Positions 18,327 through 27,367 of a stretch of DNA of 64,000 bases are shown here, in pieces. The notes under the pieces were generated by a model. It was not told the DNA's origin and ran no database searches. It was given only the letters and a program-made list of their open reading frames with translations. A program made the translations under genes and the position numbers. Positions within the stretch are counted from its first letter, which is position 1, and each line of letters starts with the position of its first letter. The stretch comes from Aquimarina sp. TRL1 (GTDB lineage: Bacteria > Bacteroidota > Bacteroidia > Flavobacteriales > Flavobacteriaceae), in assembly GCF_013365535.1 (NCBI RefSeq), contig NZ_CP053590.1, positions 3,896,501 to 3,960,500 of the forward strand. Direction: 5' to 3'.

Positions 18327-19367
18327 ATGAGAGAAGACATACAAGCGTATAACAATGTTCTGGAGCTTATAGGTGACACCCCACTTGTTAAACTTAACAG
18401 AATAGTAGAAGACTTTCCTGGGAATTTTTATGCTAAAATAGAATCCTTTAACCCGGGACATTCCACAAAAGACAGAATCGCACTTTACATTATAGAAGAA
18501 GCAGAACGTCAGGGAATCCTTAAGCCGGGAGATACCATTATTGAAACAACCAGTGGAAATACTGGTTTCAGTTTGGCAATGGTGAGTGTAATAAAAGGAT
18601 ATGAGTGTATTCTGGCAGTTAGCTCCAAGTCATCTAAGGATAAAATAGCGATGCTAAAAAATATGGGGGCCAAAGTATATGTTTGTCCAGCTCATGTTAG
18701 TGCGGATGATCCTAGATCCTATTATCAAGTAGCCAGACGATTACATGAAGAGATCAAAGGATCAGTGTATATAAATCAGTATTTTAATCAATTAAATATT
18801 GATGCGCACTACAATTCTACAGGTCCTGAAATATGGAACCAAACAAATGGTAAAATTACACATTTAGTAGCTTGCTGTGGAACCGGAGGAACTATCTCAG
18901 GAACAGCAAAATATTTAAAAGAACAAAATAGTGATATAAGGATTTTAGGAATAGATGCGTATGGATCTGTTCTGAAGAAATATCATGAAACCAGAGAGTT
19001 TGACGATAAAGAAATTTATCCATACCGAATAGAAGGATTAGGGAAAAACCTGATTCCTACGGCAACTGATTTTGATGTAATTGATCAGTTCGAAAAAGTA
19101 AGTGATGAAGATAGTGCTCATACAGCAAGAGAACTGGTTAGAAAAGAAGGATTGTTCTTAGGATATACTAGTGGTGCTGCTGTTCAGGGAATAAAGCAAT
19201 TTGCAGCATTAGGTGAATTTACAGAAGATAGCAATATTGTTGTAATATTACCAGATCACGGATCCAGGTATATGAGTAAAGTTTTTAGTGATGATTGGAT
19301 GATGGAACAAGGTTTTTCAGATAGTAATCACGAATTAGAAGATATAAAAGTTCAGTTTGTTAAGTAG
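18327..19367 (+). CDS. Cysteine-synthase-family PLP enzyme, candidate cysteate synthase (CapA-type)
   Basis: This 346-aa fold-type II PLP enzyme has the Schiff-base Lys48 in [14 protein letters not shown], the substrate loop [13 protein letters not shown], the PLP-phosphate loop [18 protein letters not shown] and C-terminal [11 protein letters not shown]. These are the features of O-acetylserine sulfhydrylase/cystathionine beta-synthase relatives. The next gene on the same strand is an alpha-oxoamine synthase. That pairing is what capnine (sulfonolipid) biosynthesis needs: CapA makes cysteate from O-phosphoserine and sulfite, then CapB condenses it with an acyl thioester. The CapA role is inference from the neighbour; ordinary cysteine synthase remains possible. 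Confidence 0.85.
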   Translation: MREDIQAYNNVLELIGDTPLVKLNRIVEDFPGNFYAKIESFNPGHSTKDRIALYIIEEAERQGILKPGDTIIETTSGNTGFSLAMVSVIKGYECILAVSSKSSKDKIAMLKNMGAKVYVCPAHVSADDPRSYYQVARRLHEEIKGSVYINQYFNQLNIDAHYNSTGPEIWNQTNGKITHLVACCGTGGTISGTAKYLKEQNSDIRILGIDAYGSVLKKYHETREFDDKEIYPYRIEGLGKNLIPTATDFDVIDQFEKVSDEDSAHTARELVRKEGLFLGYTSGAAVQGIKQFAALGEFTEDSNIVVILPDHGSRYMSKVFSDDWMMEQGFSDSNHELEDIKVQFVK

Positions 19368-19615
19368 CTAACGGTATAAACTGATATAGAAAATAAAGCA
19401 TTATAAGGATGTATCTTATAGTGCTTATTTTTTTTGAGAATTATTTTAATAATATAAGAATACTAGTAAATAAGAATTGTTTGCTCTTTCGTAAGAGTAT
19501 AGTAGAAAATAATAATGACAATTTTGGATATAATGAAACTCAATGGAGATAATATTATGTCATGAACTCGATTTTATGTATTTTCGCAATCTTAATAAAG
19601 TCAATTTTTTGATAA

Positions 19616-20875
19616 ATGAAAGATTTATTTGATAAGATATACAAAGATAAAGGACCATTAGGGAAATGGGCAGATCAAGCAGAAGGATATTTTGTTTTTC
19701 CTAAGTTAGAAGGACCCATATCTAATAGAATGAAGTTTCAGGGAAGGGAAGTAGTAACATGGAGTATCAATGATTATCTCGGATTAGCAAATAAAGAAGA
19801 GGTGAGAAAAGTTGACGCAGAGGCAGCAGCGGCCTATGGATCTGCATATCCTATGGGAGCAAGAATGATGAGTGGGCATACTGACCTTCATGAGCAATTA
19901 CAGGATGAATTGGCTGCTTTTGTCAATAAAGAGGCAGCATATTTATTAAACTTTGGATACCAAGGAATGGTTTCTACCATTGATGCTTTGGTTACCAAAG
20001 ATGATATTATCGTATATGATGTAGATGCACATGCGTGTATTATAGATGGGGTTAGACTTCATCAGGGACAGCGATATACCTATAGACATAATGATATGGC
20101 TAGTATTGAGAAAAATCTGATGAGAGCTACCAAAATGGCTGAAAAAACCGGAGGGGGAATACTATTGATCTCTGAAGGAGTTTTTGGGATGCGTGGAGAG
20201 CAAGGAAAGCTAAAAGAAATTGTAGCCCTAAAAGAAAAGTTCAATTTCAGATTGTTTGTAGATGATGCACATGGATTTGGAACCTTAGGGAAGACAGGAG
20301 CTGGAACAGGAGAAGAACAAGGAGTTCAGGATGGAATAGATGTGTATTTTGCTACTTTTGCAAAATCTATGGCTAGTACTGGAGCTTTTATTGCTGCTGA
20401 TCAGGAAATTATTAACTTTTTGAAGTACAACCTACGATCTCAGATGTTTGCTAAATCATTGCAGATGCAATTGGTGGTTGGAGCATTAAAAAGACTGGAT
20501 ATGATCAGAACAATGCCAGAACTTAAAAATAAACTTTGGGAGAATGTCAATGCGTTGCAAAACGGATTGAGAGAAAGAGGGTTTGACTTAGGAACTACTC
20601 AGAGTTGTGTAACTCCGGTATACTTAAAAGGAAGTATTCCTGAAGCAATGGCATTGGTAAAAGATCTTAGAGAAAATTATGGGATTTTCTGTTCTATTGT
20701 AGTGTATCCGGTAATCCCTAAAGGATTAATTTTATTAAGATTAATTCCTACAGCTTCTCATACACAGGAGGATATAGATGAGACTCTTGCAGCTTTCTCT
20801 GCTATTAGAGAAACACTGGAAAATGGAACATATAGAAAAATCTCTGCGGAATTAATTTCTGTAATGGGAGAATAA
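19616..20875 (+). CDS. Alpha-oxoamine synthase, candidate cysteate fatty-acyltransferase (CapB-type)
   Basis: This 419-aa fold-type I PLP enzyme is related to serine palmitoyltransferase, 2-amino-3-ketobutyrate CoA ligase and 8-amino-7-oxononanoate synthase. It shows NDYLGLANKEEVRK, ARMMSGHTDLHEQLQDELA, the FVDDAHGFGTLGKTG cofactor motif and the Schiff-base Lys250 in TFAKSMASTGAFI. The N-terminal QAEGYFVFPKLEGPISNRMKF matches, in my memory, the Bacteroidota enzymes that make 3-ketocapnine from cysteate and fatty acyl thioester, a step needed for sulfonolipids and efficient gliding in Flavobacterium johnsoniae. The upstream cysteine-synthase-like gene supports this. A sphingolipid-type serine acyltransferase is the main alternative. 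Confidence 0.88.
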   Translation: MKDLFDKIYKDKGPLGKWADQAEGYFVFPKLEGPISNRMKFQGREVVTWSINDYLGLANKEEVRKVDAEAAAAYGSAYPMGARMMSGHTDLHEQLQDELAAFVNKEAAYLLNFGYQGMVSTIDALVTKDDIIVYDVDAHACIIDGVRLHQGQRYTYRHNDMASIEKNLMRATKMAEKTGGGILLISEGVFGMRGEQGKLKEIVALKEKFNFRLFVDDAHGFGTLGKTGAGTGEEQGVQDGIDVYFATFAKSMASTGAFIAADQEIINFLKYNLRSQMFAKSLQMQLVVGALKRLDMIRTMPELKNKLWENVNALQNGLRERGFDLGTTQSCVTPVYLKGSIPEAMALVKDLRENYGIFCSIVVYPVIPKGLILLRLIPTASHTQEDIDETLAAFSAIRETLENGTYRKISAELISVMGE

Positions 20876-20911
20876 ATATTAACAGTCTTTATAAAGGCTG
20901 AATCCAAACAG

Positions 20912-20948
20912 AAAAAGGAGTTTACTTGATAAAGTAAACTCCTTTTTT
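20912..20948. terminator. Bidirectional terminator
   Basis: AAAAAGGAGTTTACTT pairs with AAGTAAACTCCTTTTT around a short loop, with A- and T-runs on the two sides. It ends the acyltransferase gene (plus) and the acidic lipoprotein gene (minus). Confidence 0.93.
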
Positions 20949-20993
20949 ATTTCGTACAATTGTTTTTTGAATTTTTAAAAGCAGGGAAGGGGG

Positions 20994-21488
20994 TTAGAGT
21001 TTTTCTCCACGGTCATCACGGTCATCGTGATCGTCATCTCTATCGGGAGTACCGTCGTTATCAAAATCATCATCTCCATCAAGAATTCCGTCATCATCAG
21101 AATCCTCATCATTGGGATCCAGTTCCCAGTCAATTTCTTTTTTATCATCAATTCCATCATCGTCAGAATCCCTGTCCAGAGGATCGATATCCAGATCAAG
21201 CTCAATACCGTTTTCTAATCCGTCATTATCACAATCACCGGATTTCCAATCGTCGTCAATAAGCTCCCGATCTTGATCTTGCGTGGTGAAATCACATCCG
21301 TTATAAGGATCGGTTCCTATACTAATTTCAGTAATATTAACAACTCCGTCTCCATCGGAATCTAGAGTGGGGCTGATATCTCCGACCGGAGTTGCTGGAA
21401 TATCATCATCTGATGAGCAAGCTCCAGTAGTGATTGCGGTTAATGCCAGCAATGTGATTGCCGAACTGTACATTACAAACTTTTTCAT
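20994..21488 (-). CDS. Acidic lipoprotein with thrombospondin type 3-like Ca-binding repeats
   Basis: The 164-aa protein begins MKKFVMYSSAITLLALTAIT and has a lipobox-like TGAC followed by SSDDD, a typical surface-lipoprotein start. The rest is a series of Asp-rich calcium motifs: DSDGDGVVNITEISIGTDP, DCDNDGLENGIELDLDIDP, DSDDDGIDDKKEIDWELDP, DSDDDGILDGDDDFDNDG, ending in a DDDHDDRDDRGE tail. This TSP3/EF-hand-like architecture occurs in secreted Bacteroidota proteins as Ca-rigidified stalks. Here the stalk is the entire protein, with no attached enzyme or binding domain. Start chosen at the lipoprotein Met. Confidence 0.88.
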   Translation of the reverse strand: MKKFVMYSSAITLLALTAITTGACSSDDDIPATPVGDISPTLDSDGDGVVNITEISIGTDPYNGCDFTTQDQDRELIDDDWKSGDCDNDGLENGIELDLDIDPLDRDSDDDGIDDKKEIDWELDPNDEDSDDDGILDGDDDFDNDGTPDRDDDHDDRDDRGEKL

Positions 21489-21638
21489 TTCGTCTCTTTT
21501 CTGTATTAAAAATTAATATTATCGTATAGGGAAAGGGACGTAAGAATTCAGTAATCTAAATAAGGGGTTGTTTTTAGAAAGTGATCAGACAATTGTGCTA
21601 GGGGTTGAACTATTGCTTTCTTTCTTTTATGGGGTTGT

Positions 21639-22757
21639 TTACAATGCTTTTTTATAGGTTCTTCTCATTTTATGTAGTTCGTGCTCATAGCCGTTCCACA
21701 ATGCTTGTATTGCTTTGTTTTCCTCCAGTTCAGGGTTGGTTTCTACAATTTTAATCCCTTTTCTGATAAAGGTTTCATTCATTTCCTTAAAGATGAGTGC
21801 TGTTACTCCTTTGTTTTGATATTCAGGATCAATTCCTATTAAATAAAAGGCTGCTGTATTGTTTTTTCGTTGTGCTTTAAGAATGTGTAAAAAGCCAAAA
21901 GGAAACATTTTTCCTTTCATTTTTTTCAGTGCCTTGGAGAAAGATGGCATAACGATAGAGAATGCAATTAGTTTTCCTTTTTCATCGCTAATACAGGTAA
22001 TGAAATCAGGGTTGATGTATGGGATGTATTTCTCCTTATACATATCGATTTGATATTGTTGTATAGGGACAAAGGTTTGTAGGCTGCTATAGGTTTTGTT
22101 TAAAAGATCAAACATTTCATTTACATAAGGTAAAATTGCCTTACTGTTTTTGAAAGTGATAAGTTTTAGATTATAGCGATCCTTAATAATATCTGCAAAC
22201 TTAACAACCTTGTCTTTTGTTTTGGTGGGGACTTTTATGCGATATTCTACCCAGGTAGCAGCATCTTCAAAACCTAACTGTTCTAGGTGGGTACGATAAT
22301 AAGGATGATTGTACCAGGTGATCATGGTATTGAGTTCTTCAAAACCTTTAATAAGAATTCCCGCCTTGTCCATATTAGAAAAACCAACCGGTCCTTCCAT
22401 AAATTCCAGAGAATGTTCTACGCCAAATTTGATTACTTCTTGTAATAATGCTTTGGTAACTTCGATATCATCAATCATATCTAACCAACCAAAGCGAACT
22501 TTTTTCTTTTTTTGTTCTTTTACTTCTATCCAGTTGATAATTGCGGCAATACGTCCCACAACTTTATTGTTTTTGTAGGCTAAAAAATATTTAGCTACGG
22601 CATTTTTGAAGACAGGATTTTTTAAAGGGTCAATGGCATCCAGTTCTTCTTTTATGATTGGGGGAACATAATAAGGGGAATTCTTGTATATTTCAAAAGG
22701 AAATTTAACAAACGTGGTTAAATCTCCTTTTGAGGTAATTTCTTTTGTCGTAATCAT
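21639..22757 (-). CDS. GNAT-related protein, YghO-like
   Basis: The 372-aa cytoplasmic protein has two acetyltransferase-like portions: an N-terminal part containing AKYFLAYKNNKVVGRIAAI and a C-terminal GNAT core with AAFYLIGIDPEYQNKGVTALIF as the acetyl-CoA motif A (Q/R-x-x-G-x-G/A type). It resembles a group of long GNAT proteins (YghO type) found near lipid and envelope genes, often without known substrate. There is no signal peptide. The gene stands between the acidic lipoprotein and the barrel/coiled-coil gene, all on the minus strand but with gaps over 90 bases, so co-transcription is uncertain. Confidence 0.8.
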   Translation of the reverse strand: MITTKEITSKGDLTTFVKFPFEIYKNSPYYVPPIIKEELDAIDPLKNPVFKNAVAKYFLAYKNNKVVGRIAAIINWIEVKEQKKKKVRFGWLDMIDDIEVTKALLQEVIKFGVEHSLEFMEGPVGFSNMDKAGILIKGFEELNTMITWYNHPYYRTHLEQLGFEDAATWVEYRIKVPTKTKDKVVKFADIIKDRYNLKLITFKNSKAILPYVNEMFDLLNKTYSSLQTFVPIQQYQIDMYKEKYIPYINPDFITCISDEKGKLIAFSIVMPSFSKALKKMKGKMFPFGFLHILKAQRKNNTAAFYLIGIDPEYQNKGVTALIFKEMNETFIRKGIKIVETNPELEENKAIQALWNGYEHELHKMRRTYKKAL

Positions 22758-22848
22758 AGATATTCTCTAGTTCATAGCAAATATATATTCTTTTATGAAA
22801 ATATACTGCTTAGAGAGGAATGATTTCTATATGTTTTGAGAAAATATG

Positions 22849-24510
22849 TTATAATCCTTCTCCGTCATCCTCTTCTAACTCTTTTTCCTTTTCTTCTTCT
22901 TCTTTCTTGGCTTTTTCTGCAGCTTTTTTAGCTTTTGCCTCTTCTTTCTTTCTTTTCTTTTCTTCCTTTTTTCTTCTCTTTTCTTCTTTCTTTAATCGCT
23001 TTTCTTCTTCCTTTTGAGCCCTTTCTTCTTCTTTTTTCATTTGCTCATATTGAGCATCAATGTCTTCTTCCTCTTCTTCCAGCTCTTTTTCTTTCGCTTT
23101 TTCAAGTTCTTTCGTATCCTTTTCTTCTTCATTGAAGAGCTCCTTTTCTAGATTGTCTAGTTTTTGTAGTTCTTTATCAATCTCATCCAGTTCCTGATCG
23201 ACTCCTTGTTCTTTTTCCATTTGATCAAGCTCTTTGTCAATTTCCTTGATCATCTTAGCCTTTTCTTTTTCTTCTTTTAAACGGGCTTTTTCAGCTCTTT
23301 TAGCTTCTTTTGCTTCTCGCTTAAGACGTCTTCGTTCTTCTTTTCTGAATTTTTTGTCGTCTTTTTTAGCTTGTTTTTCATTAGCGATTCGCTCTCGTTC
23401 TAATCGTTCTGCTGTTCTGCGTTCATCCAATTCTCTTTCGATTTCCTGTCGATGATCATCATCTTCGAAGTCGTTAATGAATGGTGTTTTTCTAGCGTTT
23501 AATGTATCGTTTTCTTCTTCTTCGAATTCAGAATCAATATCTTCGAAATCATCCTCTTCATTATCTTCGAGGTCATCCGGGTTTTCTTGTATTCCGATAC
23601 TTTCTCCTTCTTCTAAGATAATTTCATCTTTTTTGTGCCAATCAAATCGATAGGCTCCTCCAAAGTTTAGTGAGAATATAGAAGGAGTGTCTTTAAAATT
23701 TGTAGTCAAACTGGCATCAAACTGTATATCGTTATTTAATAGATAAGCTCCTCCGATTCTAAAAAGATCATCACTGTAGAAATCACTTTTTTGCCCTTGA
23801 TATTCCCCAAAGACAGCCCAGTTGTCATTGATCGTATGCGTGGTGGTGATAATCCATCCATATGTAGGGTTTTCGGTTGTGATCTTATCTATAATGATAT
23901 TCGTGACTAATACCCAGTTTTTAAAATTATTGGTAGTCCAGTTGTTTTGGGTAATTAGTACAAATTTAGGGCTGATACTAGGGTCATCTACAGGTGTAAA
24001 TGGGTTATCAGCTGTATTGAAGTTCATTCCGGCATATACAGAAACTGCTGGAATAAGTGTTTTCCATTTAAATCGATGTTGTGCTTTCCAACTATTGAGG
24101 TCTATAGAATCTTTCTTAGGTCTTTTATAAGGATCAAATACCAAATATTTTGCTCCAATTGTATTGTTGACAAAATTAAAACGAGTTGTTTTCTGTTCAT
24201 TAGCACCAACGGTTCTTTTTACTACATCCCCGCGAGCAGTTCCATCAAGGCGTATTTCTAATTGTTCTATCAATAACCCATAGCGTGCTTCGTAGTCCAT
24301 TGTAAAAAAGCTTGTTTGGGTATCGCGCAATGTATGCTTTTCTTTACCAAACCCGAAACCACCTTCTCCTTGAAGCACATTATTCCCCACAGAGAATGCT
24401 CCCTGAGATCTTCCAGGTCTGTTTGTGTTTATTTTTTTGGTGTACTGCGCTGATAAAGAATAGCTTATTGTGAGAAAGCTAATAAGTATCAGAATAGATT
24501 TTGGGCTCAT
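22849..24510 (-). CDS. Outer-membrane transporter-like barrel with a long Lys/Glu coiled-coil tail
   Basis: The start at 24510 (553 aa) gives a good signal peptide, MSPKSILILISFLTISYSLS; a further in-frame ATG at 24654 does not. Residues about 20-310 look like a small beta-barrel of the MetA/phenol-type transporter group, starting INTNRPGRSQGAFSVGNNVLQ and ending FGGAYRFDWHKKDE. From about 320 to the end the protein is extremely charged: first acidic (DDLEDNEEDDFEDIDSEFEEEEND), then long Lys/Glu/Arg-rich heptad-like helix. The join to the barrel is in frame without disruption. The tail probably projects into the periplasm (inference), perhaps reaching peptidoglycan or a partner protein. Confidence 0.8.
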   Translation of the reverse strand: MSPKSILILISFLTISYSLSAQYTKKINTNRPGRSQGAFSVGNNVLQGEGGFGFGKEKHTLRDTQTSFFTMDYEARYGLLIEQLEIRLDGTARGDVVKRTVGANEQKTTRFNFVNNTIGAKYLVFDPYKRPKKDSIDLNSWKAQHRFKWKTLIPAVSVYAGMNFNTADNPFTPVDDPSISPKFVLITQNNWTTNNFKNWVLVTNIIIDKITTENPTYGWIITTTHTINDNWAVFGEYQGQKSDFYSDDLFRIGGAYLLNNDIQFDASLTTNFKDTPSIFSLNFGGAYRFDWHKKDEIILEEGESIGIQENPDDLEDNEEDDFEDIDSEFEEEENDTLNARKTPFINDFEDDDHRQEIERELDERRTAERLERERIANEKQAKKDDKKFRKEERRRLKREAKEAKRAEKARLKEEKEKAKMIKEIDKELDQMEKEQGVDQELDEIDKELQKLDNLEKELFNEEEKDTKELEKAKEKELEEEEEDIDAQYEQMKKEEERAQKEEEKRLKKEEKRRKKEEKKRKKEEAKAKKAAEKAKKEEEEKEKELEEDDGEGL

Positions 24511-24610
24511 ATTCAACAGATTTAGACCAAATATAGGAGAAATTATCATTTTTTTGGGATTGAATGCGGGTATTTGTATGTGGAGTTCATTATTTTTGAA
24601 AAAAAATAAT

Positions 24611-24883
24611 ATGCAAGAAGCTTCCGTTGTAGGGGTATTAAAAATTATTCTCATTATCGCATTAGTGTATTATGGGGTAAAGATTATAACGCGAATATTT
24701 GGTCCTCTATTGCTTAAGTATGTAACAAAGAAAGCAGGAGAGAAATTCCAACAACAATTCGATCAGTATCAACAGCAACAGCAGCCGTCTACTGATGGAG
24801 AAATTAACTATACTAAAAAATCGAAACGAAGCACTTCTAATAAAGAGGTAGGGGAGTATATCGATTATGAAGAGATTGATTAA
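24611..24883 (+). CDS. DUF4834 family small membrane protein
   Basis: The start at 24611 gives a 90-aa protein MQEASVVGVLKIILIIALV with one N-terminal transmembrane helix, an amphipathic segment (RIFGPLLLKYVTKKAGEKF), a Gln-rich linker (QQFDQYQQQQQP) and an acidic C-terminus (VGEYIDYEEID). This matches the DUF4834 pattern of flavobacteria. The upstream in-frame ATG at 24470 would overlap the divergent barrel gene's 5' end and adds no plausible sequence. YfhO follows 36 bases downstream, so it is likely the first gene of that operon. Function unknown. Confidence 0.82.
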   Translation: MQEASVVGVLKIILIIALVYYGVKIITRIFGPLLLKYVTKKAGEKFQQQFDQYQQQQQPSTDGEINYTKKSKRSTSNKEVGEYIDYEEID

Positions 24884-24919
24884 TTTGACTTTTTCAATAG
24901 GTCTAAAAACACACATTTC

Positions 24920-27361
24920 ATGACATCTTTTTTCAAAAGATTTTTACCGCATATATTTGTTTTTATAGGTTTTGTTATTATTTCACTTCTTTATTTTAAC
25001 CCGGTGTTAAGTGGAAAAAAAATGCGGCAAAGTGATATTGTCCAATACACTGGAATGGCACGTCAGCAAACAGATTTCAGAAATAATACCGGAGAAGAGC
25101 CCTATTGGACAGATAGTGCTTTTGGAGGAATGCCAACTTACCAGTTGGGAGCGCAGTATCCACATAGTTATTTAAAAAAAATAGATCGATTGATTCGGTT
25201 TTTACCCAGACCAGCAGATTATTTATTTCTTTATTTTATAGGGTTTTATATTTTGTTATTGGTGCTAAAAGTAGATTATAAGCTTGCTTTTCTAGGGAGT
25301 TTGGCTTTTGGTTTTTCTACCTATTTCATCATTATTATTGGAGTGGGACATAATGCAAAGGCACATGCTATAGGCTATATGCCTTTGGTATTAAGTGGAA
25401 TTTTATTGATTTTTAAGAAAAAACGAATCTTAGGGTTCGGAGTATTAGCATTATCAATGGGATTAGAGATAGCGGCTAATCATTTTCAGATGACATACTA
25501 CTTGTTTTTGGCAGTATTGATTATGGGAATATGTTATTTGGTCGATGCGTTTAAGAAGAAAACACTTCCTGCTTTTTTTCAATCTGTAGGAATTATGGTT
25601 GTGGCAGTGTTGTTTTCTGTATTGATGAATGCCACAAGCTTGCTGGCTACAAAAGAATACACAAAATACAGTACCAGGGGGTCTTCTGATATAACGATCA
25701 CGGCAGATGGTTCGCAAAAAACAAGTTCGGGCTTAGATTATGAGTATATTACTACTTATAGTTATGGTATTCTGGAAAGCTTTAATTTATTTATTCCTCG
25801 TTTTATGGGAGGGTCTTCTTCTGAAAATATAGGAAAAGATGCGCATATCTATGAGAAATTATTGGCTATGGGAGCCAGTCCTTCTCAGGCATCTATGTAT
25901 ACAGAGGGAGCTCCAACATATTGGGGAGATCAGCCTTTTGTAGGCGCCCCGGCCTACATAGGAGCAGTAGTACTATTTTTGTTTGTATTGGCGTTGTATT
26001 TAGTGAAAGGAAAACTAAAATGGTGGTTAGTAGGTGCTTCTGTACTAACCTTACTATTATCTTGGGGGAAGAATTTCAGTGTATTGACTACTTTGTTTAT
26101 TGACTATTTCCCAATGTATGATAAGTTCAGAGCGGTATCTTCTATACAGGTCATTATAGAATTATGTGTACCTATATTAGCAGTTGTTGGTTTACAACGT
26201 TTTTTTAGTAATAAGGTTACTGAAGAAGAAAAAACAACAGCCCTGAAGTATGCGACTGGAATTGTCGGAGGAATTGCTATCTTGTTTTTGTTGCTAAAAG
26301 GGACTCTTTTTAATTTTGTTGGAGCCAGAGATGGGATGTTGATACAGCAACTAGGGCTTGATTTTGTCGATGCACTTAAGGAGGATAGAAAAGCTATTTT
26401 TACGGCAGATACTTTACGATCTTTAGTATTAGTGTTATTAGTTGCCGGAGGCTGTTGGGCATACCTAAAGAATAAAATTAAACAACCGCTGCTCATAGTA
26501 GGAATAGCGATATTGATCGTATTTGATTTAGTGGTCATAGATCGCAAATATGTGAATAATGATAACTTCGTATCTGCTAAAGAGTTTCGAAGTGCTTTTG
26601 TAGCCACTAAAGCAGATAACAAGATATTAGAAGATAAAGGACATTATCGTGTATACGATTTATTAGGAGATCCTTTTAATAGTGGAAGAGCTTCGTATTT
26701 TCATAATGCATTAGGAGGATATCATGCAGCAAAAATGGGAAGAATTCAAGATCTATTCGAATTTTATATTTCCAAAGGAGATGTAAGTATATTGAATATG
26801 TTTAATGTCAAGTATTTTATTACCAAAGATGAAAAAGGAGCGATAGTACAGGAAAACCCTTATACGAATGGGAATGCCTGGTTTGTTTCTTCTCTGAAGG
26901 AAGTAACAACAGCTGATGATGAAATTCTAGGATTAAAAGGATTAAAAAATAAAGAGACGGCACTTATTCATACTGATTTTTCTGTAAAAAATACTCAGTA
27001 TTCGGTAGATAGTTTGGCAACGATTAAGTTACAAACTCATCAACCTAATAAGCTAGTATATACTACGAATAATTCAGCGGCAGGATTTGCTGTTTTTTCT
27101 GAAGTTTATTACAAAGATGGATGGCAGGCATATATTGATGGGAAGCCAGTATCTCATGTTCGTGTAAATTATATACTAAGAGGGTTAGAGATTCCAGAAG
27201 GAAAGCATACAGTTACGTTTGCCTTTGAACCGCAGGTGATACAAACAGGAAGTACAATTACAGTTGCAAGCTCTATTTTGTTTATACTGTTATTGGCAGG
27301 TTTTATCTTCTATGACTTTAGAAAAAATAAAAAAGGAACACATACTGATCAGGCGCATTAA
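24920..27361 (+). CDS. YfhO family polytopic membrane protein
   Basis: The 813-aa protein has about 12-14 transmembrane segments in the first two-thirds, with an early extracytoplasmic loop (SDIVQYTGMARQQTDFRNNT), FGGMPTYQLGAQYP and LIFKKKRILGFG, and a C-terminal soluble beta-rich domain with the YfhO signature around FSEVYYKDGWQAYIDGKPV before a final TM helix. The family resembles polyprenyl-phosphate-dependent GT-C glycosyltransferases; B. subtilis YfhO is implicated in glycosylating lipoteichoic acid. Here it precedes a GT4 glycosyltransferase (6-base gap) and a flippase, supporting a role in surface glycan assembly. Confidence 0.93.
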   Translation: MTSFFKRFLPHIFVFIGFVIISLLYFNPVLSGKKMRQSDIVQYTGMARQQTDFRNNTGEEPYWTDSAFGGMPTYQLGAQYPHSYLKKIDRLIRFLPRPADYLFLYFIGFYILLLVLKVDYKLAFLGSLAFGFSTYFIIIIGVGHNAKAHAIGYMPLVLSGILLIFKKKRILGFGVLALSMGLEIAANHFQMTYYLFLAVLIMGICYLVDAFKKKTLPAFFQSVGIMVVAVLFSVLMNATSLLATKEYTKYSTRGSSDITITADGSQKTSSGLDYEYITTYSYGILESFNLFIPRFMGGSSSENIGKDAHIYEKLLAMGASPSQASMYTEGAPTYWGDQPFVGAPAYIGAVVLFLFVLALYLVKGKLKWWLVGASVLTLLLSWGKNFSVLTTLFIDYFPMYDKFRAVSSIQVIIELCVPILAVVGLQRFFSNKVTEEEKTTALKYATGIVGGIAILFLLLKGTLFNFVGARDGMLIQQLGLDFVDALKEDRKAIFTADTLRSLVLVLLVAGGCWAYLKNKIKQPLLIVGIAILIVFDLVVIDRKYVNNDNFVSAKEFRSAFVATKADNKILEDKGHYRVYDLLGDPFNSGRASYFHNALGGYHAAKMGRIQDLFEFYISKGDVSILNMFNVKYFITKDEKGAIVQENPYTNGNAWFVSSLKEVTTADDEILGLKGLKNKETALIHTDFSVKNTQYSVDSLATIKLQTHQPNKLVYTTNNSAAGFAVFSEVYYKDGWQAYIDGKPVSHVRVNYILRGLEIPEGKHTVTFAFEPQVIQTGSTITVASSILFILLLAGFIFYDFRKNKKGTHTDQAH

Positions 27362-27367
27362 GTTAGT

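Noticed and set aside
20960..21262. His/Arg/Tyr-rich plus-strand ORF opposite the acidic lipoprotein
   Set aside because: Its composition follows from complementing Asp-rich codons; the minus strand encodes a lipoprotein with signal and Ca-binding motifs.
22820..23455. Ser/Phe/Leu-rich plus-strand ORFs opposite the Lys/Glu coiled-coil region
   Set aside because: They are the complement of Lys/Glu codons of the real gene; no signal of independent coding.
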